Below are positions 18,250 to 26,324 of a DNA stretch of 64,000 nt, one piece after another (position 1 is the stretch's first letter; each line of letters begins with the position of its first letter). The notes below the pieces were generated by a model. It saw nothing but the letters and a program-made list of their open reading frames with translations. It was not told the DNA's origin and searched no databases. The DNA is from an uncultured Bacteroidales bacterium (lineage in GTDB: Bacteria > Bacteroidota > Bacteroidia > Bacteroidales > UBA932). Both the position numbers and the translations under genes were made by a program. The stretch lies in the NCBI GenBank assembly GCA_944323785.1, contig CALUTU010000011.1, positions 1-64,000 of the forward strand, in the 5' to 3' direction.

Positions 18250-21200
18250 GATAGTGTTCATAAACAGCGCGCACATCCCCTATGCGGAAATCAAGCTTGA
18301 CGGGAATGTACATTTCATAGGTACGCAGGGAGTCGGGAAGTCAACACTGCTCCGTGCCATATTGTTCTTCTACAATGTGGACAAAAGCAAGTTGGGCATA
18401 CGGACCCAGGATAAGCAGAAAAGTTATGACGAATTTTACTTTCCTTACCCGAACTCCTATATTATATATGAGGTTTGCAGGGAAAACGGACATTTCTTCG
18501 TAATGACCTTTTTGTCGAGTGGGAGGGTTGCCTTTCGTATTGTGGACTGTCCTTACGAGAAGCACTTTTTTGTGGAAGAGGACAATAGCGTAAGGTATGA
18601 GTGGGGTCGGATAAGCGAGCGGATCGGGACGAAAGTCTACCGCAGCAACATCATACGGAGTTACGAGGAATTCCGGGATATAATCTATGGAAACGTTCAG
18701 AATGTCTCCAAGGATCTGCGCAGATTCAACCTGATGGAAAGTTCGCGGTACCAGAATGTGCCCAGGACTATTCAGAATATTTTCCTGAATCAGAGTCTGG
18801 AGTCGCGTGTCATTAAGGACACCATTATCAGCTCAATGGATTTTGCGGGAGACAGCATAGATTTGAATTTCTACAGAGAGTATGTGAAAGATTTCCGCCA
18901 GCAGTATGAGGATATATGGAAATGGTATAAAAAGGATAAGAACGGTAAGGTAAAAGTAAAGGCAGAAGCAGACAAGGTCATTGCAGATTATTCTCTATAC
19001 GAGGTGGTTGGGAAAAGCATAAGAGAATTGTGCGCAAAACTCAACTATGCAATGGAGCGTGATATGGGCAGATTGCCTTTGTTGGAGGAGGATATCGCTG
19101 CTCAATCCCGGGAACTGGCCCGCCTGAAAAGGCTGTTGAGCGAAGAACATGACAAATATAACAAGGAAAGGGATGCCCTGAAAGAGGAAGAAGGTATTCT
19201 GAAAAACTTTTTCAAAGAGGTGAGGGCCAGAATGCAGCATTATTCTGATATAGGGATAGATGCGTTAATCGCTAAAATGGCGCAGGAGCAGGAGCTGGGT
19301 ATCCGCAGAAAATCGTTGCTAAGTCAGGAGAATGTCCTTACGGATAAGAGCCAGAGTGTCAGAATGCGGTATGAGGCTCTGAGACAGGAACTGGACAACA
19401 GTCTTAAGGAGTTCCGCCTGCAGGCCGGACAGCAGATCAATGAAATAGAACGTGTGAAAACGGAAGATGTCGCAAAAGCTCAGTCCGGGTATGCCTCAAA
19501 ACTGAGTGGCCTGAATACTCTCTATCAACAGAAACAGGATGATATACAGGAGAATATAGATGGACTTACGCACGACAAGACAGAATTGAGACTAAAGGAA
19601 CAGAAAATCCGTCAGTTAAATCCTTATCAGAAGGAAACAGAAGACTTGGCGGAGCGGATTCGTGGACTGGAGGCGAAAAGTCATGCCTTAACCGTGGAAC
19701 TTAATCAAAAGCAGCGGGAAATAGAACGGATAACAAATGATACGGCATCCAGGCGTAAAGAGCTTGAGAATGCATGCGAGAAAGACCTTCTTGCTATAAG
19801 TCATGCCAAAGAGAAGCTGGAGCAGGAAATAGCCAGGCTCGATGAGCTCTTAGCCGGGCAGAAAGGCTCTTTCATAGAGTGGTTGGAGGATAATGCCGCC
19901 GGATGGAAGGACAACATAGGCAAGGTGGCGAATGATACCCTGCTTTACAGTACTTCTCTCGAGCCGTGCAAAGCCGGAAACTCGGACACGCTGTATGGAA
20001 TCCGCATTGAACTGCAGAATGTGGACAGGACTGTAAATACTCCTGAGGAAATACGCTCAAAGATAGATGAATATAAGCAGCAAATCAACGCACTTGACAA
20101 TAAGGCGGCAGAGAGGCAGCAGAAGCTCGATGGCGATATTGAAGAACTGGAACGTCAGCCGTCGGTGAAATTAAAGAGTCTCCGCAAGGAGAGAATCAAC
20201 ATGGAAGCGGAGTTAGGGCAGATTCCGGCACATATAGGACATTGCAAGAAAGAGATGGGCGTATATCAGGAAAAACTCAAAGAATGGAGAGACAGAGAGT
20301 TGAATGATATAAGAGGACAGTCAGGGAAGATAGAGGAACAGCTGGCCAGGCAAAGAACGTTAAAGCAGCAGACTGGCGCTCAGAAGCGGAAGGAGGAAGA
20401 AGAGTTGCGCAAATCTGTGGAGCGCAGGAAAAGGGATATTGATACTTTTGCAAGGCAGAAAAAAGAAGATGTCAATGCAGCACTCAAGCGGCATGAGGCT
20501 GACATCGCAGTGCGCAGACGGGAACTTGAGGCGCAGGAGGATGCGGAGCTTAAAGGACACGGCGTGGATGTAAACAGACTGGCGGAGATAAAGGTGGAGC
20601 TGCAACAGGTCAACGACGCTCTGGATTATATTGAGAATCATAAACAAGATTATTACGCCTGGCAGAAAGACAAGAAGGAGTATTTTGATCTGGAACAGTC
20701 CAAGAAAGAGGAACGGAAACGGCTGCAGGAGAAGATGAGTGAGCTGCAGCATAAATTTGACCTCAGAAGAGAGAAAAAAGAGGCGGAAATCCGCACGGTC
20801 TCCGGGGAAGTCCAGTCCCTGCAGAGTGAGAAGGCGAGGCTTGAAGAAGCCATTGACAGAGTCAATCAGTTTTTAAACAATCCCACATGCCCCTCCGATA
20901 TTGCCGGGGCCGGGACTCAGGAGACTCAGGAACAACTGTCTTCTATCCTGGACAACTTAAGGGACAACATCAGCGGCTTGCAGCAGAGGATGGAGGAATT
21001 CAAAAAAGCTGTTACTGTATTCAAGAGCAATTTCTCACCTCAGAATACATTCCATTTCCGAACAGAATTCAATACCGAAGCGGATTACGTGGAATTTGCG
21101 TCAGAACTGCACGAATTCATATCCAACAACAAGATAGAGGAGTACCGTACCCGTACAAGCGGTCTGTATGCCGACATAATCAAGCGGATTGCCAGGGAAG

Positions 21201-21889
21201 TAGGAGATCTTGACAGGCACGGCGCCGAGATTAGAGCCACCATAAACGAGATAAACCGGGACTTCAGGGAAAACAATTTCGCAGGTGTAATCAAGGAAAT
21301 AGAGCTTCGTGCAGTGGAAAGCAGCGACAGGCTTATGCAGCAGCTTATCAATATCAAGAAATTTGATGAGGAATATGGCTTTGATATTGGAAATCTGAAC
21401 CTGTTTTCGACAGAAGAGTCCCAAAGCAAGACTAACGAGCAGGCTGTAAAGCTGTTGGTGAACCTGATAGAGATGATGGACTTAGACCGCAAACGTGAGA
21501 GGATAACCCTGTCTGATACATTCAAACTGGAGTTCAAGGTCATGGAGAATGACAACGACACCAACTGGGTGGAAAAACTCTCCAATGTCGGCTCGGACGG
21601 AACGGACATATTGGTGAAATCGATGGTGAACATCATGCTTATCAATGTGTTCAAGAGGAAGATATCCAAGCATTTCGGGGATTTCAGGCTGCACTGCATG
21701 ATGGATGAGATAGGCAAACTGCATCCTGATAATGTGGAAGGTATATTGAAGTTTGCCAACGTGAGGAATATTTTCCTGATAAACAGTTCTCCGACAACGT
21801 ACAATGCTCAGGTCTACAAGTACACATATTCTCTGAGCAAGGATGACAGGAACAATACTGTAGTAAAAACATTGCTGACTATAAGATAA
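18233..21889 (+). CDS. jetC: Wadjet JetC / MksB-like SMC ATPase
   Basis: This 1218-residue SMC-like ATPase is the motor of the complex, which extrudes DNA loops and recognises small circular DNA. The N-terminal Walker A GTQGVGKS is at residues 30-37. Two long coiled-coil arms follow, rich in Glu, Lys and Gln, between about residues 265 and 890, with a non-coil segment near residues 540-620 (FIEWLEDNAAGWK) as hinge candidate. The C-terminal head has a signature-like GSDGTDILVKSM near residue 1121 and the Walker B LHCMMDEIGKL near residue 1155. These features mark the MukB/MksB class rather than Smc. Confidence 0.9.
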   Translation: MRYLNKIVFINSAHIPYAEIKLDGNVHFIGTQGVGKSTLLRAILFFYNVDKSKLGIRTQDKQKSYDEFYFPYPNSYIIYEVCRENGHFFVMTFLSSGRVAFRIVDCPYEKHFFVEEDNSVRYEWGRISERIGTKVYRSNIIRSYEEFRDIIYGNVQNVSKDLRRFNLMESSRYQNVPRTIQNIFLNQSLESRVIKDTIISSMDFAGDSIDLNFYREYVKDFRQQYEDIWKWYKKDKNGKVKVKAEADKVIADYSLYEVVGKSIRELCAKLNYAMERDMGRLPLLEEDIAAQSRELARLKRLLSEEHDKYNKERDALKEEEGILKNFFKEVRARMQHYSDIGIDALIAKMAQEQELGIRRKSLLSQENVLTDKSQSVRMRYEALRQELDNSLKEFRLQAGQQINEIERVKTEDVAKAQSGYASKLSGLNTLYQQKQDDIQENIDGLTHDKTELRLKEQKIRQLNPYQKETEDLAERIRGLEAKSHALTVELNQKQREIERITNDTASRRKELENACEKDLLAISHAKEKLEQEIARLDELLAGQKGSFIEWLEDNAAGWKDNIGKVANDTLLYSTSLEPCKAGNSDTLYGIRIELQNVDRTVNTPEEIRSKIDEYKQQINALDNKAAERQQKLDGDIEELERQPSVKLKSLRKERINMEAELGQIPAHIGHCKKEMGVYQEKLKEWRDRELNDIRGQSGKIEEQLARQRTLKQQTGAQKRKEEEELRKSVERRKRDIDTFARQKKEDVNAALKRHEADIAVRRRELEAQEDAELKGHGVDVNRLAEIKVELQQVNDALDYIENHKQDYYAWQKDKKEYFDLEQSKKEERKRLQEKMSELQHKFDLRREKKEAEIRTVSGEVQSLQSEKARLEEAIDRVNQFLNNPTCPSDIAGAGTQETQEQLSSILDNLRDNISGLQQRMEEFKKAVTVFKSNFSPQNTFHFRTEFNTEADYVEFASELHEFISNNKIEEYRTRTSGLYADIIKRIAREVGDLDRHGAEIRATINEINRDFRENNFAGVIKEIELRAVESSDRLMQQLINIKKFDEEYGFDIGNLNLFSTEESQSKTNEQAVKLLVNLIEMMDLDRKRERITLSDTFKLEFKVMENDNDTNWVEKLSNVGSDGTDILVKSMVNIMLINVFKRKISKHFGDFRLHCMMDEIGKLHPDNVEGILKFANVRNIFLINSSPTTYNAQVYKYTYSLSKDDRNNTVVKTLLTIR

Positions 21890-21897
21890 ATTTGAGG

Positions 21898-22764
21898 ATG
21901 GGAATAACAGTTGCACAGACGGAAAAACTGCTGAGGCTGGCAAAAGGAGATACGTTGCCGTCGAGTATACTTAAAGGAGAACTGTTCGAATGGATGGTTT
22001 CGGACGGAATACTTGTTGCCGTCACCCGAGGCAGCAGGAAGAGTTATCGTGCAAGGGACGGGCGGTCTCTGAGAGATTATATTGCTGCTCATTTTGATAT
22101 CAGAGATCTTGAGAAGTATTGTAAACTGTTACAGGAAGGAGGTGCGTCCCGTGCTGAGCAGGTGAGGATGACCGGGAATTCCAAGACTATAGCGCGCCGT
22201 ACCTTCTACGGCTTTATGGTCAATTGTTATGAGCCGATACCTGTTATGTTGGCGGGAAAGTCTTTCAACCTGTTGCCTGAGGAAGGGACATTCGCATTCA
22301 TCTATGATTTTAATACATTCTCAATTCCGGGAGACACCGTAGTTGTAGGCATTGAGAATGCCGAGAATTTCAGATACATCAGAGAGCAACGGCCGCTGTT
22401 TGAGTCCATATCTCCAAAAGAATCCAGGTTGTTGTTTGTCTCCAGATATCCTCAGGAGCAGAGTCGTGACCTTATGCAATGGCTTATTTCAATCCCCAAC
22501 CGGTATGTCCATTTCGGAGATTTGGACTTGGCAGGAATCCATATTTACCAGAGTGAGTACTACAGACGTCTCGGGGAAAGGTCCTCTTTCCTGATTCCGC
22601 AAGATTATGAGTACAGAATATCAACAGGCAGCAGTGAAAGATATGACAATCAGTACAGTAGATTCGGCAAAATGAAGATTACAGATTCCCGTGTGGCCTC
22701 TCTTGTGGAGTGCATTCACAGATACCATAAAGGCTACGATCAGGAAGGGTTTATTGGCAGTTGA
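21898..22764 (+). CDS. jetD: Wadjet JetD / MksG-like Toprim nuclease
   Basis: This 288-residue protein is the nuclease subunit that cleaves circular DNA once it is fully extruded. The C-terminal half has the Toprim signatures: an acidic GIENAEN with E153, and HFGDLDLAGIHIY with D208 and D210. A winged-helix-like N-terminal region (residues about 1-110) precedes it. It is shorter than the roughly 380-400 residues usual for JetD, the shortfall being N-terminal. The ATG at 21898 lies 8 bp after jetC; a TTG at 21892 would add only two residues. Its stop is 22 bp before the helicase gene. Confidence 0.85.
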   Translation: MGITVAQTEKLLRLAKGDTLPSSILKGELFEWMVSDGILVAVTRGSRKSYRARDGRSLRDYIAAHFDIRDLEKYCKLLQEGGASRAEQVRMTGNSKTIARRTFYGFMVNCYEPIPVMLAGKSFNLLPEEGTFAFIYDFNTFSIPGDTVVVGIENAENFRYIREQRPLFESISPKESRLLFVSRYPQEQSRDLMQWLISIPNRYVHFGDLDLAGIHIYQSEYYRRLGERSSFLIPQDYEYRISTGSSERYDNQYSRFGKMKITDSRVASLVECIHRYHKGYDQEGFIGS

Positions 22765-22786
22765 ACATTGTGTGTCACTTACTGTT

Positions 22787-25498
22787 ATGGATGCAAGGCT
22801 GTACATGATTGTGGATTTGGAAAGGCGAGGAGATAAGCGGATGTTCATCACGGAGCAAGTCGTCTCGATAAGTGAGAGCGGCAGCGGTCTTTGGACGGTG
22901 CGGTTCTCTTCGTCTCCGCGAGTGTTCAATTATAATCATGCGAGACTGTTGTGTCTTTCGCATCCAGAGACTGTGGACCTTCAGGATAAAGGACTGTATG
23001 TCAACAATCGTCATATAACGAATGTCAAAGAACTCCTCCGCTTCACGGATGGGCGGCATACATTTTATCATGTGACTTATAACAACGGTTATTATGAGAA
23101 TCTTGAAAGTACGGAAGTATATGTCTCCCGCACACGTCTGGATAAAGATGGAGGCTCTGTCTGGGATTACTTGCGTAAATTGGCCGAAGAGACAAGTCTG
23201 ATTACGGAAGAAGATGACAGTATTCTTTCTAAGCAATATGATTTGGTGGATGTTATGCGGGATAATGTTCCATTGGTGCAGTATCTTGGCAACGGAGCCC
23301 GGTTGGCCTCATATAACTGTCCGGAGCAGATATACTATCCGTTCGGATGCAATGCAAGCCAGAAGGCTGCTGTGGAAGCCGCATTGATACATCAGGTAAG
23401 TATCATTCAAGGTCCTCCTGGGACAGGCAAGACACAGACCATCTTGAATATCATCGCCAATCTGCTTATGGCGGATAAAACGGTGCTGGTTGTGTCGAAC
23501 AACAATTCTGCCGTCGATAATGTGGCGGAAAAGCTTGAGAAAGAATGTCTTGGTTTTATTGTGGCCAAATTAGGCAGTGCTCAGAATAAGAAGGCATTCG
23601 TTGCCAATCAACCCGATTATCCGGATATGAGCGGTTGGACGATAGAGGAAGTCCCGGCAAAACTATGTGCGCGGGATTCGTTGCTTGCTGTGACTAAGGG
23701 ATTTGAGGCACAGATACGTCAATCTGGGCTCAAATCTGAGTACGATGCCTTACTGAAAGAGATGAAATACGAGAATATGGCCCGACGGGAGCAATCGTGC
23801 GATGAAAAATTAGGCGGGATGAGCTCAGCCGTGCTTATGAGGCTGCTTAATCTGTATCAGATGAAGATCAGGGCGAGCGGGCGCAAGCCGGGTCTGTGGT
23901 CCAGGTTAAAGTGGACTTGTGCATTCGGTATGAGAATGTTCCGGTTTCTCAGCAGCGCTCCGTCTTATGTGACACGTTCATTGGAGGCTGCGTATTATTC
24001 TTCGCGCAAGACTGAAATAGAAGAGGAACTATGCTCAATCGCTGCGATGCTGCAATCTATGGATCTCGATGAGCGGACAAAAGATTTGCGCTCGACTTCA
24101 CTTGCAGTGTTGAAGAGCAGGATGGCTGATCGTTATGGCACAGGAGAAAGGCAAAAGTTTGAAGTCAGAGAGATAAAACCGAAGACTGCGGCATTCCTGA
24201 AGGAGTATCCGGTCGTGCTGAGTACAACCTATTCTGCCAAGAGCTGTATCAGTAAGGATATGGTCTTTGACTACGTGATTATGGATGAGGCGTCACAAGT
24301 TGATATAAAGACAGGTGCGCTGGCCTTGTCCTGTGCCGTGAATGCCGTAATTGTAGGCGATGACAAGCAGCTCCCCAATGTGGTCAGCAGGGAGGAGGCA
24401 CAGGCATTGAACGCTATCCAATCAGAGTACAATGTGGATGACAGATACAATGCCGCCACGCACAGCTTCCTGCAGTCTTGTGTGGAAGTCTTCAAGGATG
24501 CGCCGGTGACATTGCTCCGTGAGCATTATCGCTGCCATCCCAAAATAATCGGATTCTGCAATAAACGGTTCTATGACGGCGAATTGGTGGCCATGACCAC
24601 AGATATGGGCGAGGATAAGGTCTTGCAGGTTGTACGGACTGTCAAGGGAAATCATGCCCGCGGGCATTTCAACCAGCGTGAGATTGATGTGGTAACGCAG
24701 GAAGTGATGCCGGAATATGCGGATGTTGGTAGTGTGGGCATCATTACTCCCTATCGGTTGCAGGCGGAGGAAATCAATAAGGCGATAGGGACAGATATTG
24801 CCAGTACGGTACACAAGTATCAGGGACGTGAGTGTGATACCATCATCATGAGTACGGTTGATAATGTGCCGACGGAGTTCTCAGATGACCCCAATCTGCT
24901 CAACGTGGCAATATCACGTGCCAAGACACATCTGTGCATAGTCACCAATGGCAATGATATGCCGCAGAGCTCTAATTTGGCCCAGCTTATCGCTTATGTC
25001 CAGTACAACAACTTTGAAGTGAAGGAGAGTAAGCTTCATTCAGTGTTTGATTTGTTGTATAAGCAGTATACGGCGGAACGGTTGGCGTATGAGCAGGCTC
25101 ACTCGGTCGGTGCTGGGTATCTCTCTGAAAACCTTGTGTATGACATGCTGATTAAAGGAATAGCCAAGTCGGGATTGGCAAATACAGGTGTCCTGTGCCA
25201 TTATCCTCTGTCAAGATTGATTGCTGACTGGGATATGCTGGATGAGCGGGAGAAAGCGTTTGCAGAAAGCCCTCTTGCGCATGTGGACTTTTTGATTTAT
25301 AATTCTCTTACCAAGAGGCCGCTTCAGACCATCGAAGTGGACGGTTGGCATTTTCATAAAAACAGCGAAGCCCAGCAGTCACGTGATGCCCTAAAGAACC
25401 AAATACTCACTAAGTTCGGATTGTGTCCGCATCGTATTTCCACAACAGCGACCGTAACCGAGGAAACGATTGTGAGCCTTCTCAATCAGGATAAATGA
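22787..25498 (+). CDS. SF1 helicase with C-terminal PD-(D/E)XK-like nuclease domain
   Basis: This 903-residue protein has all SF1 helicase motifs: Walker A GPPGTGKT (209-216), DEASQVD near residue 500, VGDDKQLPNVV, REHYRCHPKIIGFCN, VHKYQGRECDTIIMST and LLNVAISRAKTHLCI. The C-terminal 120 residues have a nuclease-like pattern, VDFLIYN followed by TIEVDGWHFH and RDALKNQIL, matching DUF2726/REase-type domains fused to defence helicases. The ATG at 22787 was chosen because the earlier in-frame start lies inside jetD. It is 22 bp downstream of jetD on the same strand with similar AT-rich composition, so it is probably part of the Wadjet operon. Its target is unknown. Confidence 0.88.
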   Translation: MDARLYMIVDLERRGDKRMFITEQVVSISESGSGLWTVRFSSSPRVFNYNHARLLCLSHPETVDLQDKGLYVNNRHITNVKELLRFTDGRHTFYHVTYNNGYYENLESTEVYVSRTRLDKDGGSVWDYLRKLAEETSLITEEDDSILSKQYDLVDVMRDNVPLVQYLGNGARLASYNCPEQIYYPFGCNASQKAAVEAALIHQVSIIQGPPGTGKTQTILNIIANLLMADKTVLVVSNNNSAVDNVAEKLEKECLGFIVAKLGSAQNKKAFVANQPDYPDMSGWTIEEVPAKLCARDSLLAVTKGFEAQIRQSGLKSEYDALLKEMKYENMARREQSCDEKLGGMSSAVLMRLLNLYQMKIRASGRKPGLWSRLKWTCAFGMRMFRFLSSAPSYVTRSLEAAYYSSRKTEIEEELCSIAAMLQSMDLDERTKDLRSTSLAVLKSRMADRYGTGERQKFEVREIKPKTAAFLKEYPVVLSTTYSAKSCISKDMVFDYVIMDEASQVDIKTGALALSCAVNAVIVGDDKQLPNVVSREEAQALNAIQSEYNVDDRYNAATHSFLQSCVEVFKDAPVTLLREHYRCHPKIIGFCNKRFYDGELVAMTTDMGEDKVLQVVRTVKGNHARGHFNQREIDVVTQEVMPEYADVGSVGIITPYRLQAEEINKAIGTDIASTVHKYQGRECDTIIMSTVDNVPTEFSDDPNLLNVAISRAKTHLCIVTNGNDMPQSSNLAQLIAYVQYNNFEVKESKLHSVFDLLYKQYTAERLAYEQAHSVGAGYLSENLVYDMLIKGIAKSGLANTGVLCHYPLSRLIADWDMLDEREKAFAESPLAHVDFLIYNSLTKRPLQTIEVDGWHFHKNSEAQQSRDALKNQILTKFGLCPHRISTTATVTEETIVSLLNQDK

Positions 25499-25551
25499 AG
25501 AATACTGTATTTTTATTCATTTTAATTGAAATTGTTTCATAACAATAATTA

Positions 25552-25575
25552 AATTTGTATTGCTGAATACAAATT
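25552..25575. repeat. Perfect AT-rich hairpin after the defence island
   Basis: Arms AATTTGTATT and AATACAAATT are perfect reverse complements around the loop GCTG. It lies in the 133-bp AT-rich gap between the helicase and the convergent Crp-like gene. It may act as a weak bidirectional terminator; no long T run follows on the plus strand. Confidence 0.55.
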
Positions 25576-25631
25576 AATATAGTTGAATATTAAGTGTTGT
25601 CCGAAAATAATGATAAGGTCCTTGGAATTTC

Positions 25632-26243
25632 TCAGGTGAGGACGTAGCCGTCGGTGGTTTTGCGGAGGGTGCCCTGGGAGACGAGCTGGGAGACGGCGCG
25701 GGAGAGGGACGGGCGGGCGACGCCGAGGATGAAGGCGGTCTCCTGCAGGTTGGATATCGGGCCGTTGTTCTCAATGTAGCTTACGATGCGCGATGAGAGA
25801 GTCTGGAGGGCAAACTCCACGAGGCGGTTGCTCAGGAACATACTGTGGTCGGAGATGACTCTGAGGTAGTTCTGCATGACGGTCTGGTCGGCTTTCAGGA
25901 TACGCAGCATGGCTTCCCGGCTGATGAGCCAGATGCTGCAGTCGGAGGCGGCGATGATGGTTACGGGAAAGATGCCGTCTGTACTGAAGATAAATGACGA
26001 GGCCAGCACTTCAGGGGCGCTCAGTGTGTCCAATGTGAATTCCCTGCCCTCCTCGCTTACCATTCTGGCGTACGCGCTCCCGCTGCACAGCAGGTACAGT
26101 TGCTTGCAGACATAGCCCTGAAGGGCGATGATATCCCCTTTGGCGTACAGCCTGTGTCTTGCGGGATTCTCCTGCAGGATGTTGTCAATGAGTTCTTTAT
26201 TGCCGCCAGAAAATAGCGGGAGGCTGTAAATGTCGCAATCCAT
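25632..26243 (-). CDS. Crp/Fnr-family transcriptional regulator
   Basis: This 203-residue regulator has an N-terminal cyclic-nucleotide-binding-like beta-barrel (about residues 10-125; YAKGDIIALQGYVCKQLYLL is the usual start) and a C-terminal Crp-type winged helix, where LQETAFILGVARPSLSRAVS forms the DNA-reading helices. No N-terminal cysteine cluster of the Fnr type is seen. The ATG at 26243 (MDCDIYSL) was preferred to a TTG at 26279. It is divergent from the metzincin lipoprotein operon across an 81-bp region that holds a 14-bp palindrome. It probably regulates itself and that operon. Confidence 0.9.
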   Translation of the reverse strand: MDCDIYSLPLFSGGNKELIDNILQENPARHRLYAKGDIIALQGYVCKQLYLLCSGSAYARMVSEEGREFTLDTLSAPEVLASSFIFSTDGIFPVTIIAASDCSIWLISREAMLRILKADQTVMQNYLRVISDHSMFLSNRLVEFALQTLSSRIVSYIENNGPISNLQETAFILGVARPSLSRAVSQLVSQGTLRKTTDGYVLT

Positions 26244-26272
26244 GTCAAGTTTCAGTTTGTTTCGCAGCGGGT

Positions 26273-26286
26273 GTAACAATTGTTAC
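26273..26286. promoter_or_regulatory. Candidate Crp/Fnr operator palindrome
   Basis: GTAACAATTGTTAC is a perfect 14-bp palindrome in the spacer between the Crp-like gene and the lipoprotein operon. Its centre (26279.5) is about 41 bp upstream of the start predicted from the -7 box at 26309-26316, the classic class II activator position. On the other strand it lies 30 bp before the regulator's start codon, where it could give autorepression. Confidence 0.65.
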
Positions 26287-26308
26287 GGAAAATGGCCGCA
26301 GGCCGGAA

Positions 26309-26316
26309 TACTTTTG
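26309..26316 (+). promoter_or_regulatory. -7 box for the metzincin lipoprotein operon
   Basis: TACTTTTG is an exact TAnnTTTG match 8 bp upstream of the ATG at 26325. No well-placed TTTG -33 element is visible, which fits a promoter that depends on the upstream palindrome. The leader would be only about 4-5 nt. Confidence 0.6.
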
Positions 26317-26324
26317 CACCCGTT

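Noticed and set aside
22691-22786. Upstream start for the helicase inside jetD
   Set aside because: The 32 extra residues come from reading jetD in another frame; the ATG at 22787 follows jetD by 22 bp.
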